Shown: positions 1-6,834 of the stretch, in pieces | Layout: each line of letters begins with the position of its first letter | Numbering within the stretch: the stretch's first letter is position 1 | NCBI GenBank assembly: GCA_015521095.1 | Contig: WAOU01000007.1 | Coordinates: 1 to 20,905, forward strand | Length of the DNA: 20,905 bases | Reading direction: 5' to 3' | Source of the DNA: Desulfurococcales archaeon | GTDB taxonomy: Archaea > Thermoproteota > Thermoprotei_A > Sulfolobales > Acidilobaceae | Position numbers and translations under genes: made by a program | Notes under the pieces: model-generated | The model's database searches: none | What the model was told of the DNA's origin: nothing | What the model saw: only the letters and a program-made list of their open reading frames with translations

Positions 1-13
1 CAGCCATCCTAGA

Positions 14-178
14 TCACCTCACCATTGCAACAGGCTTGTCGTTTATGGCATCGAGGCCTTTCTTGATAACGTAGCGTAGGGTTTCGCTCATTGTGAGGAA
101 ACCGTTTTCTGCCTGGACCCGTTTTAGCCTCTCATAGAGGGATTCTCCGAGTACGACCTGGATCCTGTACATGCCCAT
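14..178 (-). CDS. Ribbon-helix-helix (CopG/MetJ-like) DNA-binding protein, 54 aa
   Basis: This short minus-strand ORF encodes MGMYRIQVVLGES, a basic beta strand, then YERLKRVQAENGFLTMSETLRYVIKKGL, two helices with the MSETLRYVI turn-helix typical of RHH repressors, which bind operators as dimers through the strand. A strong GAGGTGA ribosome binding site lies just upstream of the ATG at 178; an in-frame ATG at 172 is possible. The next minus-strand gene appears to start at ATG 7, with GGTGAT overlapping this gene's stop, so the two form an operon running out of the window. RHH proteins are among the most common small regulators of crenarchaeal viruses and plasmids. Its target is unknown; the palindromic repeats in the neighbouring divergent gene are candidates. 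Confidence 0.8.
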   Translation of the reverse strand: MGMYRIQVVLGESLYERLKRVQAENGFLTMSETLRYVIKKGLDAINDKPVAMVR

Positions 179-253
179 TTTATCACCTCATTTCTCTTTT
201 TTGTTTCATTTTTCTGAAGTAATCAGATGCCTTAATAAATCTTACACAATCAA

Positions 254-664
254 ATGAAGACGAAAACAAATTTAAAGTATGATGCTCAATCTGAGTATCG
301 GTGTGTAAGATTGAGTGGTGGTGGTTTTACCACCAACTGGTGCCGAGAAATTACATGCAAATACTGCGGATACACCTGGTGCACTAGAAGTAAGAAGGAG
401 TATGTTACTTGTCCAAGATGCCAGCGTAAAACCCCAGTATATACGGTATCAATAAACGAAGTAAACAAGCTATTCAAAAATCTAATCAAACAAGCAGATG
501 ACTTCGAGTACACGATGTTCGAGTTAATTAGAGTTCTTATTATTAATTATATAAGAGAAAAACGGCTCAAAGAGCAACTATTACTTGAATTAAAGCAATT
601 ATTGGATCAATATACAAACCATAAGAAGAGAATCACTCTACAGACAGCTGAAGACTGGTGGTAA
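254..664 (+). CDS. Zinc-ribbon protein with helical C-terminus (136 aa)
   Basis: The protein has two CxxC knuckles, CKYC at residues 35-38 and CPRC at 53-56, separated by 14 residues, which is a typical zinc ribbon. Residues from about 65 to 136 are helical and charged, with possible coiled coil (KRLKEQLLLELKQLL). Extra cysteines sit at 17, 30 and 43. The gene diverges from the RHH gene. TTAATAAAT at 232-240 resembles a TATA box but lies only about 19 bases before the ATG, so start and promoter are not certain. The gene is unusual because a 24-base inverted repeat begins inside its 5' part and ends exactly over its stop codon. Function is unknown; DNA or RNA binding is inferred only from the fold. 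Confidence 0.6.
   Translation: MKTKTNLKYDAQSEYRCVRLSGGGFTTNWCREITCKYCGYTWCTRSKKEYVTCPRCQRKTPVYTVSINEVNKLFKNLIKQADDFEYTMFELIRVLIINYIREKRLKEQLLLELKQLLDQYTNHKKRITLQTAEDWW
312..335 (+). repeat. Inverted repeat, left copy (partner at 656-679)
   Basis: These 24 bases are the exact reverse complement of 656-679. Each copy contains a small palindrome of its own, TGGTGGT-TTT-ACCACCA (319-335 here), so it can form a 7-bp hairpin. An 11-base segment at 286-296 (TCAATCTGAGT) is also repeated in inverted form at 675-685, so the similarity extends outward in an interrupted way. Confidence 0.85.
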
Positions 665-679
665 AACCACCACCACTCA
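656..679 (-). repeat. Inverted repeat, right copy (partner at 312-335)
   Basis: This is the exact reverse complement of 312-335. It contains the stop codon of the zinc-ribbon gene and the internal palindrome TGGTGGTAAAACCACCA (656-672). It could be a regulator site, a transcript-end hairpin, or the end of a small inserted cassette. Confidence 0.85.
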
Positions 680-734
680 GATTGATTCAAAATTAATAAG
701 ATAGAAGATATTCGATGATATATTGGTGTATCTA

Positions 735-998
735 ATGGGGATATGCAAAGTTAGTAAGAAGATAGAAGACGTTATCATAGCATTAGACGAAAAGCCTATG
801 CGCCGTATGGATATCGCGTATAGACTTGGGATCGGCGGGGGCACTGTTAAGAAGATAGTGGATTGGATGCTCGAGAATAATCTTGCCGAAGAGGTTCCAG
901 TCTCAAGATTTAACGTCGAAGTGAGACTTACTGAGAAAGGGAAAAAACTAGCTAAGCTAGTTAAAGAAATACAAAAACTCCTAGAGGAAGAAAACTAA
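735..998 (+). CDS. Winged-helix transcriptional regulator, about 87 aa
   Basis: The sequence reads as a compact winged helix: helix 1 (KIEDVIIALDE), a helix-turn-helix (MRRMDIAYRLGIGGGTVKKIVDWMLENNL), a beta wing (AEEVPVSRFNVEVRLTEKGK) and a charged C-terminal helix that may dimerise. The LTEKG motif after the wing is typical of MarR/ArsR/PadR-like archaeal regulators. I chose ATG 735 because GGTG at 725-728 is well placed as a ribosome binding site; TTG 723 and GTG 726 are also in frame. AAATTAATAAG at 689-699 is a plausible TATA box. The gene ends overlapping, tail to tail, the small minus-strand gene 995-1165. The regulated genes are not known. Confidence 0.75.
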   Translation: MGICKVSKKIEDVIIALDEKPMRRMDIAYRLGIGGGTVKKIVDWMLENNLAEEVPVSRFNVEVRLTEKGKKLAKLVKEIQKLLEEEN

Positions 999-1165
999 AC
1001 TAATAGACGCGATCTAATCCGTTCTATTATATTCTGCCTTATAGATGCAGAGGCTAGTCTCCATCTATATTCTACGTCCTGTAACGTGTTTGGTTTTGGT
1101 TCTCTCTCGAACAATTCATACTCTATGAAGTCCAGCAGAGCACTCACGACTTCCTCACACGTCAT
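995..1165 (-). CDS. Small hypothetical protein, 56 aa
   Basis: The ORF starts MTCEEVVSALLDFIEYELF and ends IIERIRSRLLV, and is predicted to be helical and charged, without membrane segments. A GAGTGATG stretch a few bases before the ATG may serve as ribosome binding site. Its stop overlaps the stop of the winged-helix gene on the other strand by four bases. Directly upstream lies an 8-7-8 inverted repeat that overlaps the likely promoter, which supports this being a real and regulated gene. I do not recognise the family. Confidence 0.5.
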   Translation of the reverse strand: MTCEEVVSALLDFIEYELFEREPKPNTLQDVEYRWRLASASIRQNIIERIRSRLLV

Positions 1166-1177
1166 GGTTCATCACTC

Positions 1178-1200
1178 GATATAACTAGAATCGTTATATC
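1178..1200 (-). promoter_or_regulatory. Perfect 8-bp inverted repeat over the promoter of the 56-aa gene
   Basis: GATATAAC (1178-1185) and GTTATATC (1193-1200) are exact reverse complements with a 7-base spacer. Both arms contain TATA-like sequence and lie 13-35 bases upstream of the start at 1165. This geometry fits a dimeric repressor site that blocks TBP binding. The remaining bases to 1283 hold no gene that I can see. Confidence 0.55.
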
Positions 1201-1283
1201 CTGGCTATGAGTTTTTCATTGAACAAAAGATAAAATATGTGGGAGAGGCTCCAACGGACATATAATTTACTAGGCGAAAATAA

Positions 1284-1610
1284 TTAGAAGCCTGGAGTAA
1301 TAGCGGCTATAGCTATAATGTATACACCCATTATTGTCTCTATCGAGTAGAACGCAAGTGCTATTATTGGTAGCTTTCGGAGCAGATTGTTCTGTCTTCC
1401 TATAAGATATGCGAGTGCCAGGGTTTGGATTGGTAGCACTAGTAGACCTATAGCTCCTATCTTGTACACGGCTAGAAGAGTTGGAACTATATAGGCAATA
1501 ATAAGCATAATGCCAACGCCTATATCGAACAAGTATAGTACAAGTGGAAAAGCCATTATTAAGCCTAAGACTAGAAGTCCCCTTAATAGATAACGGAGAC
1601 TCTCCCGCAT
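1284..1610 (-). CDS. Polytopic membrane protein, 108 aa
   Basis: There are three or four hydrophobic segments: GLLVLGLIMAFPLVLYLF, GIMLIIAYIVPTLLAVY, a moderately hydrophobic LLVLPIQTLALAYLIG, and ALAFYSIETIMGVYIIAIA near the C-terminus. Short charged loops (RQNNLLRK) separate them. I chose ATG 1610 because GGTG lies seven bases upstream; an in-frame ATG at 1643 would add 11 residues without a clear ribosome binding site. It is the last gene of the minus-strand surface block and follows the large secreted protein. No family is recognised; a virion membrane or host-membrane function is inference from context. Confidence 0.6.
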   Translation of the reverse strand: MRESLRYLLRGLLVLGLIMAFPLVLYLFDIGVGIMLIIAYIVPTLLAVYKIGAIGLLVLPIQTLALAYLIGRQNNLLRKLPIIALAFYSIETIMGVYIIAIAAITPGF

Positions 1611-1656
1611 AAACGTACACCGATTAATGGGAAAAAGATTCATGGAATTAAATGGG

Positions 1657-3726
1657 TTATCCCTCTATTTTTATAAAGTCGATGCTTGCATATGCCTTAG
1701 CTTTTCCAGGTATTATGATAAACGAACCTCCTATCACCTGGGTCTTCAGTCCTATTTCAATATAGTAGTCGCCAGGTGAGAGAGTGGTATTGTACTCGTA
1801 GTATAGGCTTAGTGTTTTCACGATAAAGGTTTCGTTGTCGAGTTCGATGACTAAGTTCTCCCATTGCTCGACGACTGTATTCGTCGAGTCAATTATCTTT
1901 ATGACTATGAATATTCGTTCCCTTACGTCATAGTAGTCTAAAAGAGTATAGTTTAGTGTGACACCTACCTGTATTTGATGTGTTCCGCTAGTGTCTGTTC
2001 TAAACTTGAATTTTGCATAGGAGTATGCCCATGCCTCGCCACTCATAGCTGATATTGTAGTTGCGTTTATCCATCTTCCGTAATCATCTGCTCCTATCGT
2101 TATATTGTATCTTTTAGGCTCGAATCCACAGCTTGGGTAGCATCCTCCTCCAACCTCTACGAATTCTACTCCACCGACCCTTGCAACAGCCACGTCTACT
2201 GGCTGTCTCCCATACTTCTGGGCGAAGTCTAGGTATACTTTCAGTGCCTTTATTGCAAGCAGGGTGCTCTCGGAGTTCACTATTGCGAACGGCCACTCGC
2301 TCGGCATAGGCCTAAACGCCTTTCCTATATCAATACCGAGTTTTGCTAGGTATCCCGTAACCTCGTCCCAGCCACTTGTAATGGTATCAATTATTCCCCA
2401 GGCACTGGGCTTTAGTATGTATGATCCTATACTGTATGCCGCTGGCCACCATCCCTTGAATAGGGCTAGGCGTACTAGTCCCCATGGGGTTTCATGTTCG
2501 TATCTCCACTGTGTATTTACTAGTATTCCTGCGAGTCTATCGGCCATGTATAGTATGTTTTGATCGCTTATGTATTGGTCTCCTGTGACTTCATAGTAGC
2601 GGATTAGTGCTATTAGCAGGACGCTGTTCAGGTATATTGGGTAGCCCTTATACTCGTAGGATACGAATTCAGATAGTTTCTGTCCTGTAGTTATCCATGT
2701 TGGATCAAGCATTGCATAGTGTAGTCCATAGCCGTCCCATCGTCCTTCCCATAGTGCATGGGCTATTAGTTGCTCGGCTTCTGATGCCTTGCTTGTCCCG
2801 TACTTGTTTAGCAGGTGTATAGCTTTTAGGAGACTGTAGAGGGGTGCGTCCTCCCATCCTCTAATGCCTGCTTCTAAGCTATAATCGGTTGGAAGAGCGT
2901 CGAGGATATACATTCTGCTTCTGTATGGGTAGTTTAGGAGTGTCTCGGACTTGTCCCAGGGGTGTGCTTCGTAGCCGTTTGCTAGCCATGTTTTTTGCGG
3001 GTAGTCCCAGTAGTTGTCTGGGTAGCTATTGCTTCTTCCCCATATCGGGTCATATACGTCGTACCAGAAGCCCACCTCCTCCATAGTCATTAGGAGTCCT
3101 TGGCTTAGGCCGTATTCCTTTTCCTCGTACATGAGCCAGCCTGCTAGCTGTGTTGAGTGCCTTGCAACATAGCGGGCACTGTGGAACTTGTCCCTGTTGC
3201 TATCGGTTATGTATATTGTAGTGCTGAAGCCTTCATTTACACTGGTATACTTGTATGGGTCCCTTGTTCCTACTAGTAGGGTTATCGTGTATTCTGATTT
3301 GTCAACGTTTATCGTGAGCTTGTCGGTTGATGGGTCTACGTTTTGGAGCCTCGCGTATATTATGATGTCGTAGTCTTCGTCGCTGTCTACGTTGAAGTAG
3401 TATCTCCACGCCACGCTGTACTGTGTTACTTCGACGAGCTCGGTCTTATACAATAGGTCTCCTGGGTCCAGGAAGCTTCCAGGAATATAGATTTCTCCAT
3501 TGTATTCTACGGATATGGTTGGGCTTGGATGATCTGGCATTACATACATATAGTTGCCGAGGGGCCTTATAGCGGTTTTAACAGCCTGGACCCCTAGGTT
3601 TATCGCTTCCTCTACATACGATAACGGCATCGTTGTATCGGCTCTTGTCGTTAGGCCGAGTACTCCAGGGAGTATTATGCTTAACAGTAGGAGACCCAGC
3701 AAGAATATACTAGACGCCTTCTTCAT
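1657..3726 (-). CDS. Large secreted protein, possible alpha/alpha-toroid carbohydrate-active enzyme (689 aa)
   Basis: The N-terminus is a clear signal peptide (MKKASSIFLLGLLLL, cleavage probably near residue 25-30). Residues about 35-190 look like a beta-rich domain. Residues about 190-500 are helical, rich in Trp and Tyr, with repeated helix-loop patterns (for example SLLKAIHLLNKYGTSKASEA and SVLLIALIRYYEVTGDQY), as in alpha/alpha toroids of glycosidases and polysaccharide lyases. Residues from about 540 to 689 look like a beta-sandwich. There is no C-terminal membrane anchor. It sits 70 bases after a GH99-like gene in the same orientation, which supports action on extracellular glycans. I cannot assign a CAZy family or catalytic residues. 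Confidence 0.6.
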   Translation of the reverse strand: MKKASSIFLLGLLLLSIILPGVLGLTTRADTTMPLSYVEEAINLGVQAVKTAIRPLGNYMYVMPDHPSPTISVEYNGEIYIPGSFLDPGDLLYKTELVEVTQYSVAWRYYFNVDSDEDYDIIIYARLQNVDPSTDKLTINVDKSEYTITLLVGTRDPYKYTSVNEGFSTTIYITDSNRDKFHSARYVARHSTQLAGWLMYEEKEYGLSQGLLMTMEEVGFWYDVYDPIWGRSNSYPDNYWDYPQKTWLANGYEAHPWDKSETLLNYPYRSRMYILDALPTDYSLEAGIRGWEDAPLYSLLKAIHLLNKYGTSKASEAEQLIAHALWEGRWDGYGLHYAMLDPTWITTGQKLSEFVSYEYKGYPIYLNSVLLIALIRYYEVTGDQYISDQNILYMADRLAGILVNTQWRYEHETPWGLVRLALFKGWWPAAYSIGSYILKPSAWGIIDTITSGWDEVTGYLAKLGIDIGKAFRPMPSEWPFAIVNSESTLLAIKALKVYLDFAQKYGRQPVDVAVARVGGVEFVEVGGGCYPSCGFEPKRYNITIGADDYGRWINATTISAMSGEAWAYSYAKFKFRTDTSGTHQIQVGVTLNYTLLDYYDVRERIFIVIKIIDSTNTVVEQWENLVIELDNETFIVKTLSLYYEYNTTLSPGDYYIEIGLKTQVIGGSFIIIPGKAKAYASIDFIKIEG

Positions 3727-3796
3727 GGCTCATCGAGTAAAGGAGTAGACCGTAGTATCCGATAGAGCCACCGAAAAATAGATCACTCAACACTGC

Positions 3797-4825
3797 TCAA
3801 ATATACTCAAGCCTGCTCCCAGCCAGCCTAGCCAAGAACCCCACAACTAGACTAACCATTAACAGGGCAAAGCCCATACTAGCCCCCAGCCTCGTCCCAG
3901 CCACTAGACTACTGGGTTCCTCGAGTTTCTGGATGTAGTCAGCCGTTATCTTGTAGAGATAGAATGGATCCCGTAGATACGCGGTTGCGTCATTGTGTGG
4001 CTCTATCATGCTACGCTCGTGGTACTCGTTCCAGGAGTAGATGGCTATTATTCTGACCTGGTCCTGGTGTTCTAGTACCCATTCCCACTGTCTCTGGTAC
4101 CAGCCCCTGGATAGGTCTGGATCGTACTGTGGCACGCCTCCAGGCCTGAAGTGCTCATCGTCGTACCTCGGGGCTAAGGCCACGTAACCATTCTTTCTTA
4201 TCCTTAATTCTCCTGTTAACTGCTTGTCGTAGTCTGGCCATAGGTCCCAATCCTTATACCCTGATCCATCCACCCCGTTACCCACTATTCTTACAGCATA
4301 GCCTGACGCGTTGTCTGGTTTATAGGTCTCTCCTACTGGGTTGAAGGCTAAGACTAGTGGCTTGCCATCTAGGTAAAGATAGCTGTCTGGGTACCTGCCG
4401 ATGTAGTTCTCATCTATATAGGCTAGGGTCTGGTTCCACCATGTAGCATTGTAATTACTGGGATCCTGGCCTAGATACGGTTCCACTAGTATAACGGCTT
4501 TCAGCCCGTACTCTGCTAGTAGCTCGAATACTTTCCTTGCATTCAGGTCTGTAAAGTGTCCTGGTCCCCACCACGAGATTATCAGGCAGTCGATCCCAGC
4601 TTCTCGTATCCATTTTAGCTGTTTCACGAGGATGTCGATGTAACTACTGTTGTAGAATCCGAGGACTGGTGTATCGAGTATGTTGGTCCAGGGATGATCT
4701 GGCCCACCATACCATGCATAGTAATAGGTGCATACTATTGGGCTGTTTTCTGCTTTTGCTTGTATGAGGGGAGATAAGGCGAGCACGGTTAGGAAAAAGA
4801 TTGTTGTTATATGTATGGCCTTCAT
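3797..4825 (-). CDS. Membrane-anchored GH99-like (WbsX/endo-mannosidase superfamily) protein, 342 aa
   Basis: After a signal peptide (residues 1 to about 25) the protein begins YYYAWYGGPDHPW (34-46), the typical first strand of GH99-like TIM barrels. Then come GIDCLIISWWGPG (second strand and loop), LKAVILVEPYLG, and near the C-terminus IIAIYSWNEYHERSMIEP, which matches the WNEW/E-x-x-x-EP region containing the catalytic-side glutamates of GH99-like proteins. A hydrophobic segment (FALLMVSLVVGFLARLAG) near the end followed by a short tail anchors it with the barrel outside the cell. It starts six bases after the stop of the preceding gene, so it is in an operon with the two small membrane proteins. 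Likely role: cutting surface or S-layer glycans; substrate unknown. Confidence 0.75.
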   Translation of the reverse strand: MKAIHITTIFFLTVLALSPLIQAKAENSPIVCTYYYAWYGGPDHPWTNILDTPVLGFYNSSYIDILVKQLKWIREAGIDCLIISWWGPGHFTDLNARKVFELLAEYGLKAVILVEPYLGQDPSNYNATWWNQTLAYIDENYIGRYPDSYLYLDGKPLVLAFNPVGETYKPDNASGYAVRIVGNGVDGSGYKDWDLWPDYDKQLTGELRIRKNGYVALAPRYDDEHFRPGGVPQYDPDLSRGWYQRQWEWVLEHQDQVRIIAIYSWNEYHERSMIEPHNDATAYLRDPFYLYKITADYIQKLEEPSSLVAGTRLGASMGFALLMVSLVVGFLARLAGSRLEYI

Positions 4826-4830
4826 TGTTC

Positions 4831-5466
4831 CTAGCGGAATAGTTTTGTGAGTGTGTTCAGTATCTTGTCCATCATCGCTATTGCAAATGCGAATCCTATT
4901 AGTGTCGCTATTAATGGCATCAAAGAGACTAGCATGTTGCTTATGTCTCTGCTTATCACGCTGGGATCGTCCTGTGCCTCTATTGTTATTGTTCCAGCAG
5001 TGAAGGCTGGAGTTGTCGTGTTACTGCTATGGGCCCAGACGTCTCCTAGCATGGGGAAGTTTCCATTAACCTCGTACAGCACGTTCCCGCTTGGATCAAG
5101 TATCTGGAGTTTGTCGCTCCAGTACCTGACAGTTATACTGGGCATGGTCTTCCAGCTACCTATTACTTGATCAGTTGTTACGCCAGCCGCTGGAACGTGG
5201 AGCACTAGGTCGCCGTTTGTTTTCACGAATATGATGAATACTTCGTTTGTCGTACCGTTTTCTCTGAAGCTCAGGGCTAGGTTGTCTACTCCAGTATTTG
5301 GCTGTAGGCTGTTGAATCCTATCACGATGAGTCTAGGCGGTTCTACCTGGAACTGGTAGCTTCTATCTACAACTGTGGGATCAACAGTTACGCTCACAGC
5401 ACCAGCTACTATTGCTATCATCAGCATCGGCAGTATTATTAATACGGCTGGAAAAACCTTGTTCAC
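4831..5466 (-). CDS. Secreted/virion-type membrane protein with C-terminal TM module (211 aa)
   Basis: A signal sequence (FPAVLIILPMLMIAIVAGAV) is followed by a beta-rich ectodomain with Thr/Asn-rich sequence, including NTT and NGT glycosylation sequons, and then a C-terminal hydrophobic segment flanked by LVSLMPLIATLIGFAFAIA and KILNTLTKLFR. The last 36 residues match the C-terminus of the next upstream gene at about 16 of 36 identical positions. The GTG start at 5466 is supported by AGGTGA seven bases upstream. Orientation is probably outside ectodomain with a short basic inner tail. Candidate structural protein of a virion or cell-surface structure; not matched to a known family. Confidence 0.6.
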   Translation of the reverse strand: MNKVFPAVLIILPMLMIAIVAGAVSVTVDPTVVDRSYQFQVEPPRLIVIGFNSLQPNTGVDNLALSFRENGTTNEVFIIFVKTNGDLVLHVPAAGVTTDQVIGSWKTMPSITVRYWSDKLQILDPSGNVLYEVNGNFPMLGDVWAHSSNTTTPAFTAGTITIEAQDDPSVISRDISNMLVSLMPLIATLIGFAFAIAMMDKILNTLTKLFR

Positions 5467-5496
5467 GGCTCTGTCACCTGGCTAGGCTATCGGCGT

Positions 5497-5733
5497 CTAG
5501 CTGAAGCTCTTGAAGAGCTTCTCTATCAGGTCCATGATCTTGTTGAAGAAGATTATCGGTATCGCTATCCCTATCATAGTGACTAGTAGTGGCATGAGGC
5601 TAGTGAGTAGCTGGGTGAAAGTTGTAGTATCTACTGTCGATGTAGTCTGTCCTAGCACGGCTATGGCTGGAGCAACTCCTAGCAGGGGCCTCTTTATTCT
5701 CTTCCCGATACTAGAGACTAGTTTTCTTAGCAT
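5497..5733 (-). CDS. Small membrane protein, candidate major coat/virion protein (78 aa)
   Basis: The N-terminus is basic (RKLVSSIGKRIKRP) followed by a first hydrophobic stretch (LLGVAPAIAVLG), a Thr-rich linker, and a long hydrophobic helix (LMPLLVTMIGIAIPIIFF) ending in an amphipathic KIMDLIEKLFKSF. The size and two-hydrophobic-segment layout resemble small coat proteins of archaeal spindle-like viruses, but I see no diagnostic identity. It is first in the minus-strand surface operon, with a TATA box about 27 bases before the ATG, which fits a leaderless and well expressed transcript. Its C-terminal half is paralogous to that of the 211-aa gene 30 bases downstream. Confidence 0.6.
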   Translation of the reverse strand: MLRKLVSSIGKRIKRPLLGVAPAIAVLGQTTSTVDTTTFTQLLTSLMPLLVTMIGIAIPIIFFNKIMDLIEKLFKSFS

Positions 5734-5755
5734 GGTCCCAGCCTCAGCTTGAGTA

Positions 5756-5765
5756 TATTTAAAAA
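5756..5765 (-). promoter_or_regulatory. TATA-box promoter for the surface-protein operon
   Basis: The minus strand reads TTTTTAAATA, centred about 27 bases upstream of the ATG at 5733, the usual archaeal spacing from TATA to transcription start. No ribosome binding site precedes that ATG, so the first gene is probably leaderless. Confidence 0.55.
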
Positions 5766-5813
5766 CGGAGATGATTTATCCCACGAAAAAACGACTACTT
5801 ATTATAATATGGG

Positions 5814-6134
5814 GTGGTTTATGTGGGGTTAAGGCCGCCCAAGCGCGTTACATTAGCCTTTGTCCACCGTAAGACTGGGAACGTCCATAAACGGAAGACT
5901 TTCGAGTTCAGGAACGAGCACCAAGCAATCCTCAAGATGGCCGCATGGGTAACTGGCATGATCCAGGAAGGCTTTACCCCAAAACAATACAGGCTAATAG
6001 CTTTCGTCGATGCCCGTAACGGTGTCCCGAGCCTAGTAGTCAACATCCTTAAGAGAAGCAACGTAGAGGTACACGTGGACAGTATAGAACTGGCTCCCCA
6101 GCAGACGAATGGGGCCTGGTTCGAGTGGGGGTAG
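5814..6134 (+). CDS. Hypothetical basic protein, 106 aa
   Basis: The sequence is a mixed alpha/beta protein (RVTLAFVHRKTGNVHKRKTFEF, then a helix, then LIAFVDARNGVPSLVVNILKRS) without membrane segments. It could start at GTG 5814 or at GTG 5823; GGGGTGG at 5811-5817 would be a good ribosome binding site for the latter. It diverges from the surface operon and is the first of a two-gene plus-strand run with the small membrane protein at 6125. I do not recognise the family. The alternating basic strands would suit nucleic-acid binding, but this is only a guess. Confidence 0.6.
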   Translation: MVYVGLRPPKRVTLAFVHRKTGNVHKRKTFEFRNEHQAILKMAAWVTGMIQEGFTPKQYRLIAFVDARNGVPSLVVNILKRSNVEVHVDSIELAPQQTNGAWFEWG

Positions 6135-6244
6135 AAGGCTTGTGGTACCAGGATCCCCTAATGTTCGTAATGATAATGTTCGTAGCGAGCGGAATGGTAT
6201 ACCTAGGCTATAGGCTAGTAAAGACTATCCTCGACCATCTCTAG
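6125..6244 (+). CDS. Small single-span membrane protein, 39 aa
   Basis: The frame from GTG 6125 reads MGVEGLWYQDP, then a hydrophobic segment (LMFVMIMFVASGMVYLGY) and a short tail KTILDHL. It overlaps the end of the preceding gene by 10 bases and the end of the opposing minus-strand gene, which suggests translational coupling but also leaves room for chance. A later ATG at 6161 is possible. Unknown function. Confidence 0.35.
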   Translation: MGVEGLWYQDPLMFVMIMFVASGMVYLGYRLVKTILDHL

Positions 6245-6416
6245 CTATTATTCTTTTGAGCCCTGAAACTAGCTCGCTTGTCGAGAGTTTACCGCTGGCC
6301 CATTCATCAAGCATATTCTCCACGACCCTTTCCCCAGCCTTCTCCGCGGCCCTCTCAGCGAGATCATGTATTCTTGCCAGCCTTCTCCTCATTTCGACGA
6401 CTCTAGGATTAGGCAT
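6225..6416 (-). CDS. Small helical protein downstream of the PIN gene, possible partner/antitoxin (63 aa)
   Basis: The protein is almost all helix (RRRLARIHDLAERAAEKAGERVVENMLDEWASGKLSTSELVSGLKRII). ATG 6416 overlaps the stop of the PIN-like gene by eight bases and has GGTGAGG just upstream, so the pair is translationally coupled; an in-frame GTG at 6443 would lengthen it. Most VapBC pairs have the antitoxin first, so an antitoxin in second place would be unusual. No recognised DNA-binding fold. The role as partner rests on the coupling alone. Confidence 0.55.
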   Translation of the reverse strand: MPNPRVVEMRRRLARIHDLAERAAEKAGERVVENMLDEWASGKLSTSELVSGLKRIIARDGRG

Positions 6417-6834
6417 GTTCCTCACCAGTCCTATGGTTAACACATGGGATGCCTAGCCTTATAGCTTTTCTACATGCAGAGTCGTCTGCTGTGACATAAT
6501 ACGAGGCTTTGAGAAGCTTGGCGGCTAGTATATGGGCTACGTCATAGATAGTGTTCTCTGAGGGGCGGACAATACCCCATTCCATGAGTAGGGCCCTGGC
6601 TTTTCTGCGTAGTCTAAGGACTGGAACCTTATAGATTCTTATACCATAGGATCTTGCCAGGCTCAGGGCCTTCGAAGGCTTTCCTACGGCTCTGTACTCG
6701 TGTACTAGTACCTGGCTTGTACATATATTTCTCCTCCTCTTAGCGAATAATAGTGCCTCGGGCCTTTCTAGTTCTAGATCCACGAAGAAATTAGTGTTAA
6801 CATAGTATCTGCATCTACGCCTTGGCATTGGCAA
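6409..6834 (-). CDS. PIN-domain-like protein (VapC-type ribonuclease fold), 141 aa
   Basis: The layout is that of a PIN domain: a first strand YYVNTNFFVDLEL (10-22), a helix with TSQVLVHEY (Glu46), and DVAHILAAKLLKASYYVTADDSACRKA, giving Asp98 and Asp117/118 of the acidic site. The first, normally invariant, aspartate is Asn13, so the metal site may be weakened or inactive, unless Asp19 substitutes. The start at 6834 overlaps the end of the 120-aa gene by 20 bases; Met3 is another start. PIN proteins are usually ribonuclease toxins that cut tRNA or rRNA, or RNA-processing factors. In this element it may serve maintenance or virus-host competition. Confidence 0.7.
   Translation of the reverse strand: MPMPRRRCRYYVNTNFFVDLELERPEALLFAKRRRNICTSQVLVHEYRAVGKPSKALSLARSYGIRIYKVPVLRLRRKARALLMEWGIVRPSENTIYDVAHILAAKLLKASYYVTADDSACRKAIRLGIPCVNHRTGEEHA

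Noticed and set aside
1..250. Left attachment site or int(C)
   Set aside because: No tRNA-Leu fragment or recombinase domain found; only an RHH gene and its leader.
2264..2563. ORF on the plus strand inside the large secreted protein
   Set aside because: It is antisense to a well supported gene with signal peptide, has no ribosome binding site or recognisable domain, and looks like a coding shadow. The same applies to several other antisense ORFs in the surface block.
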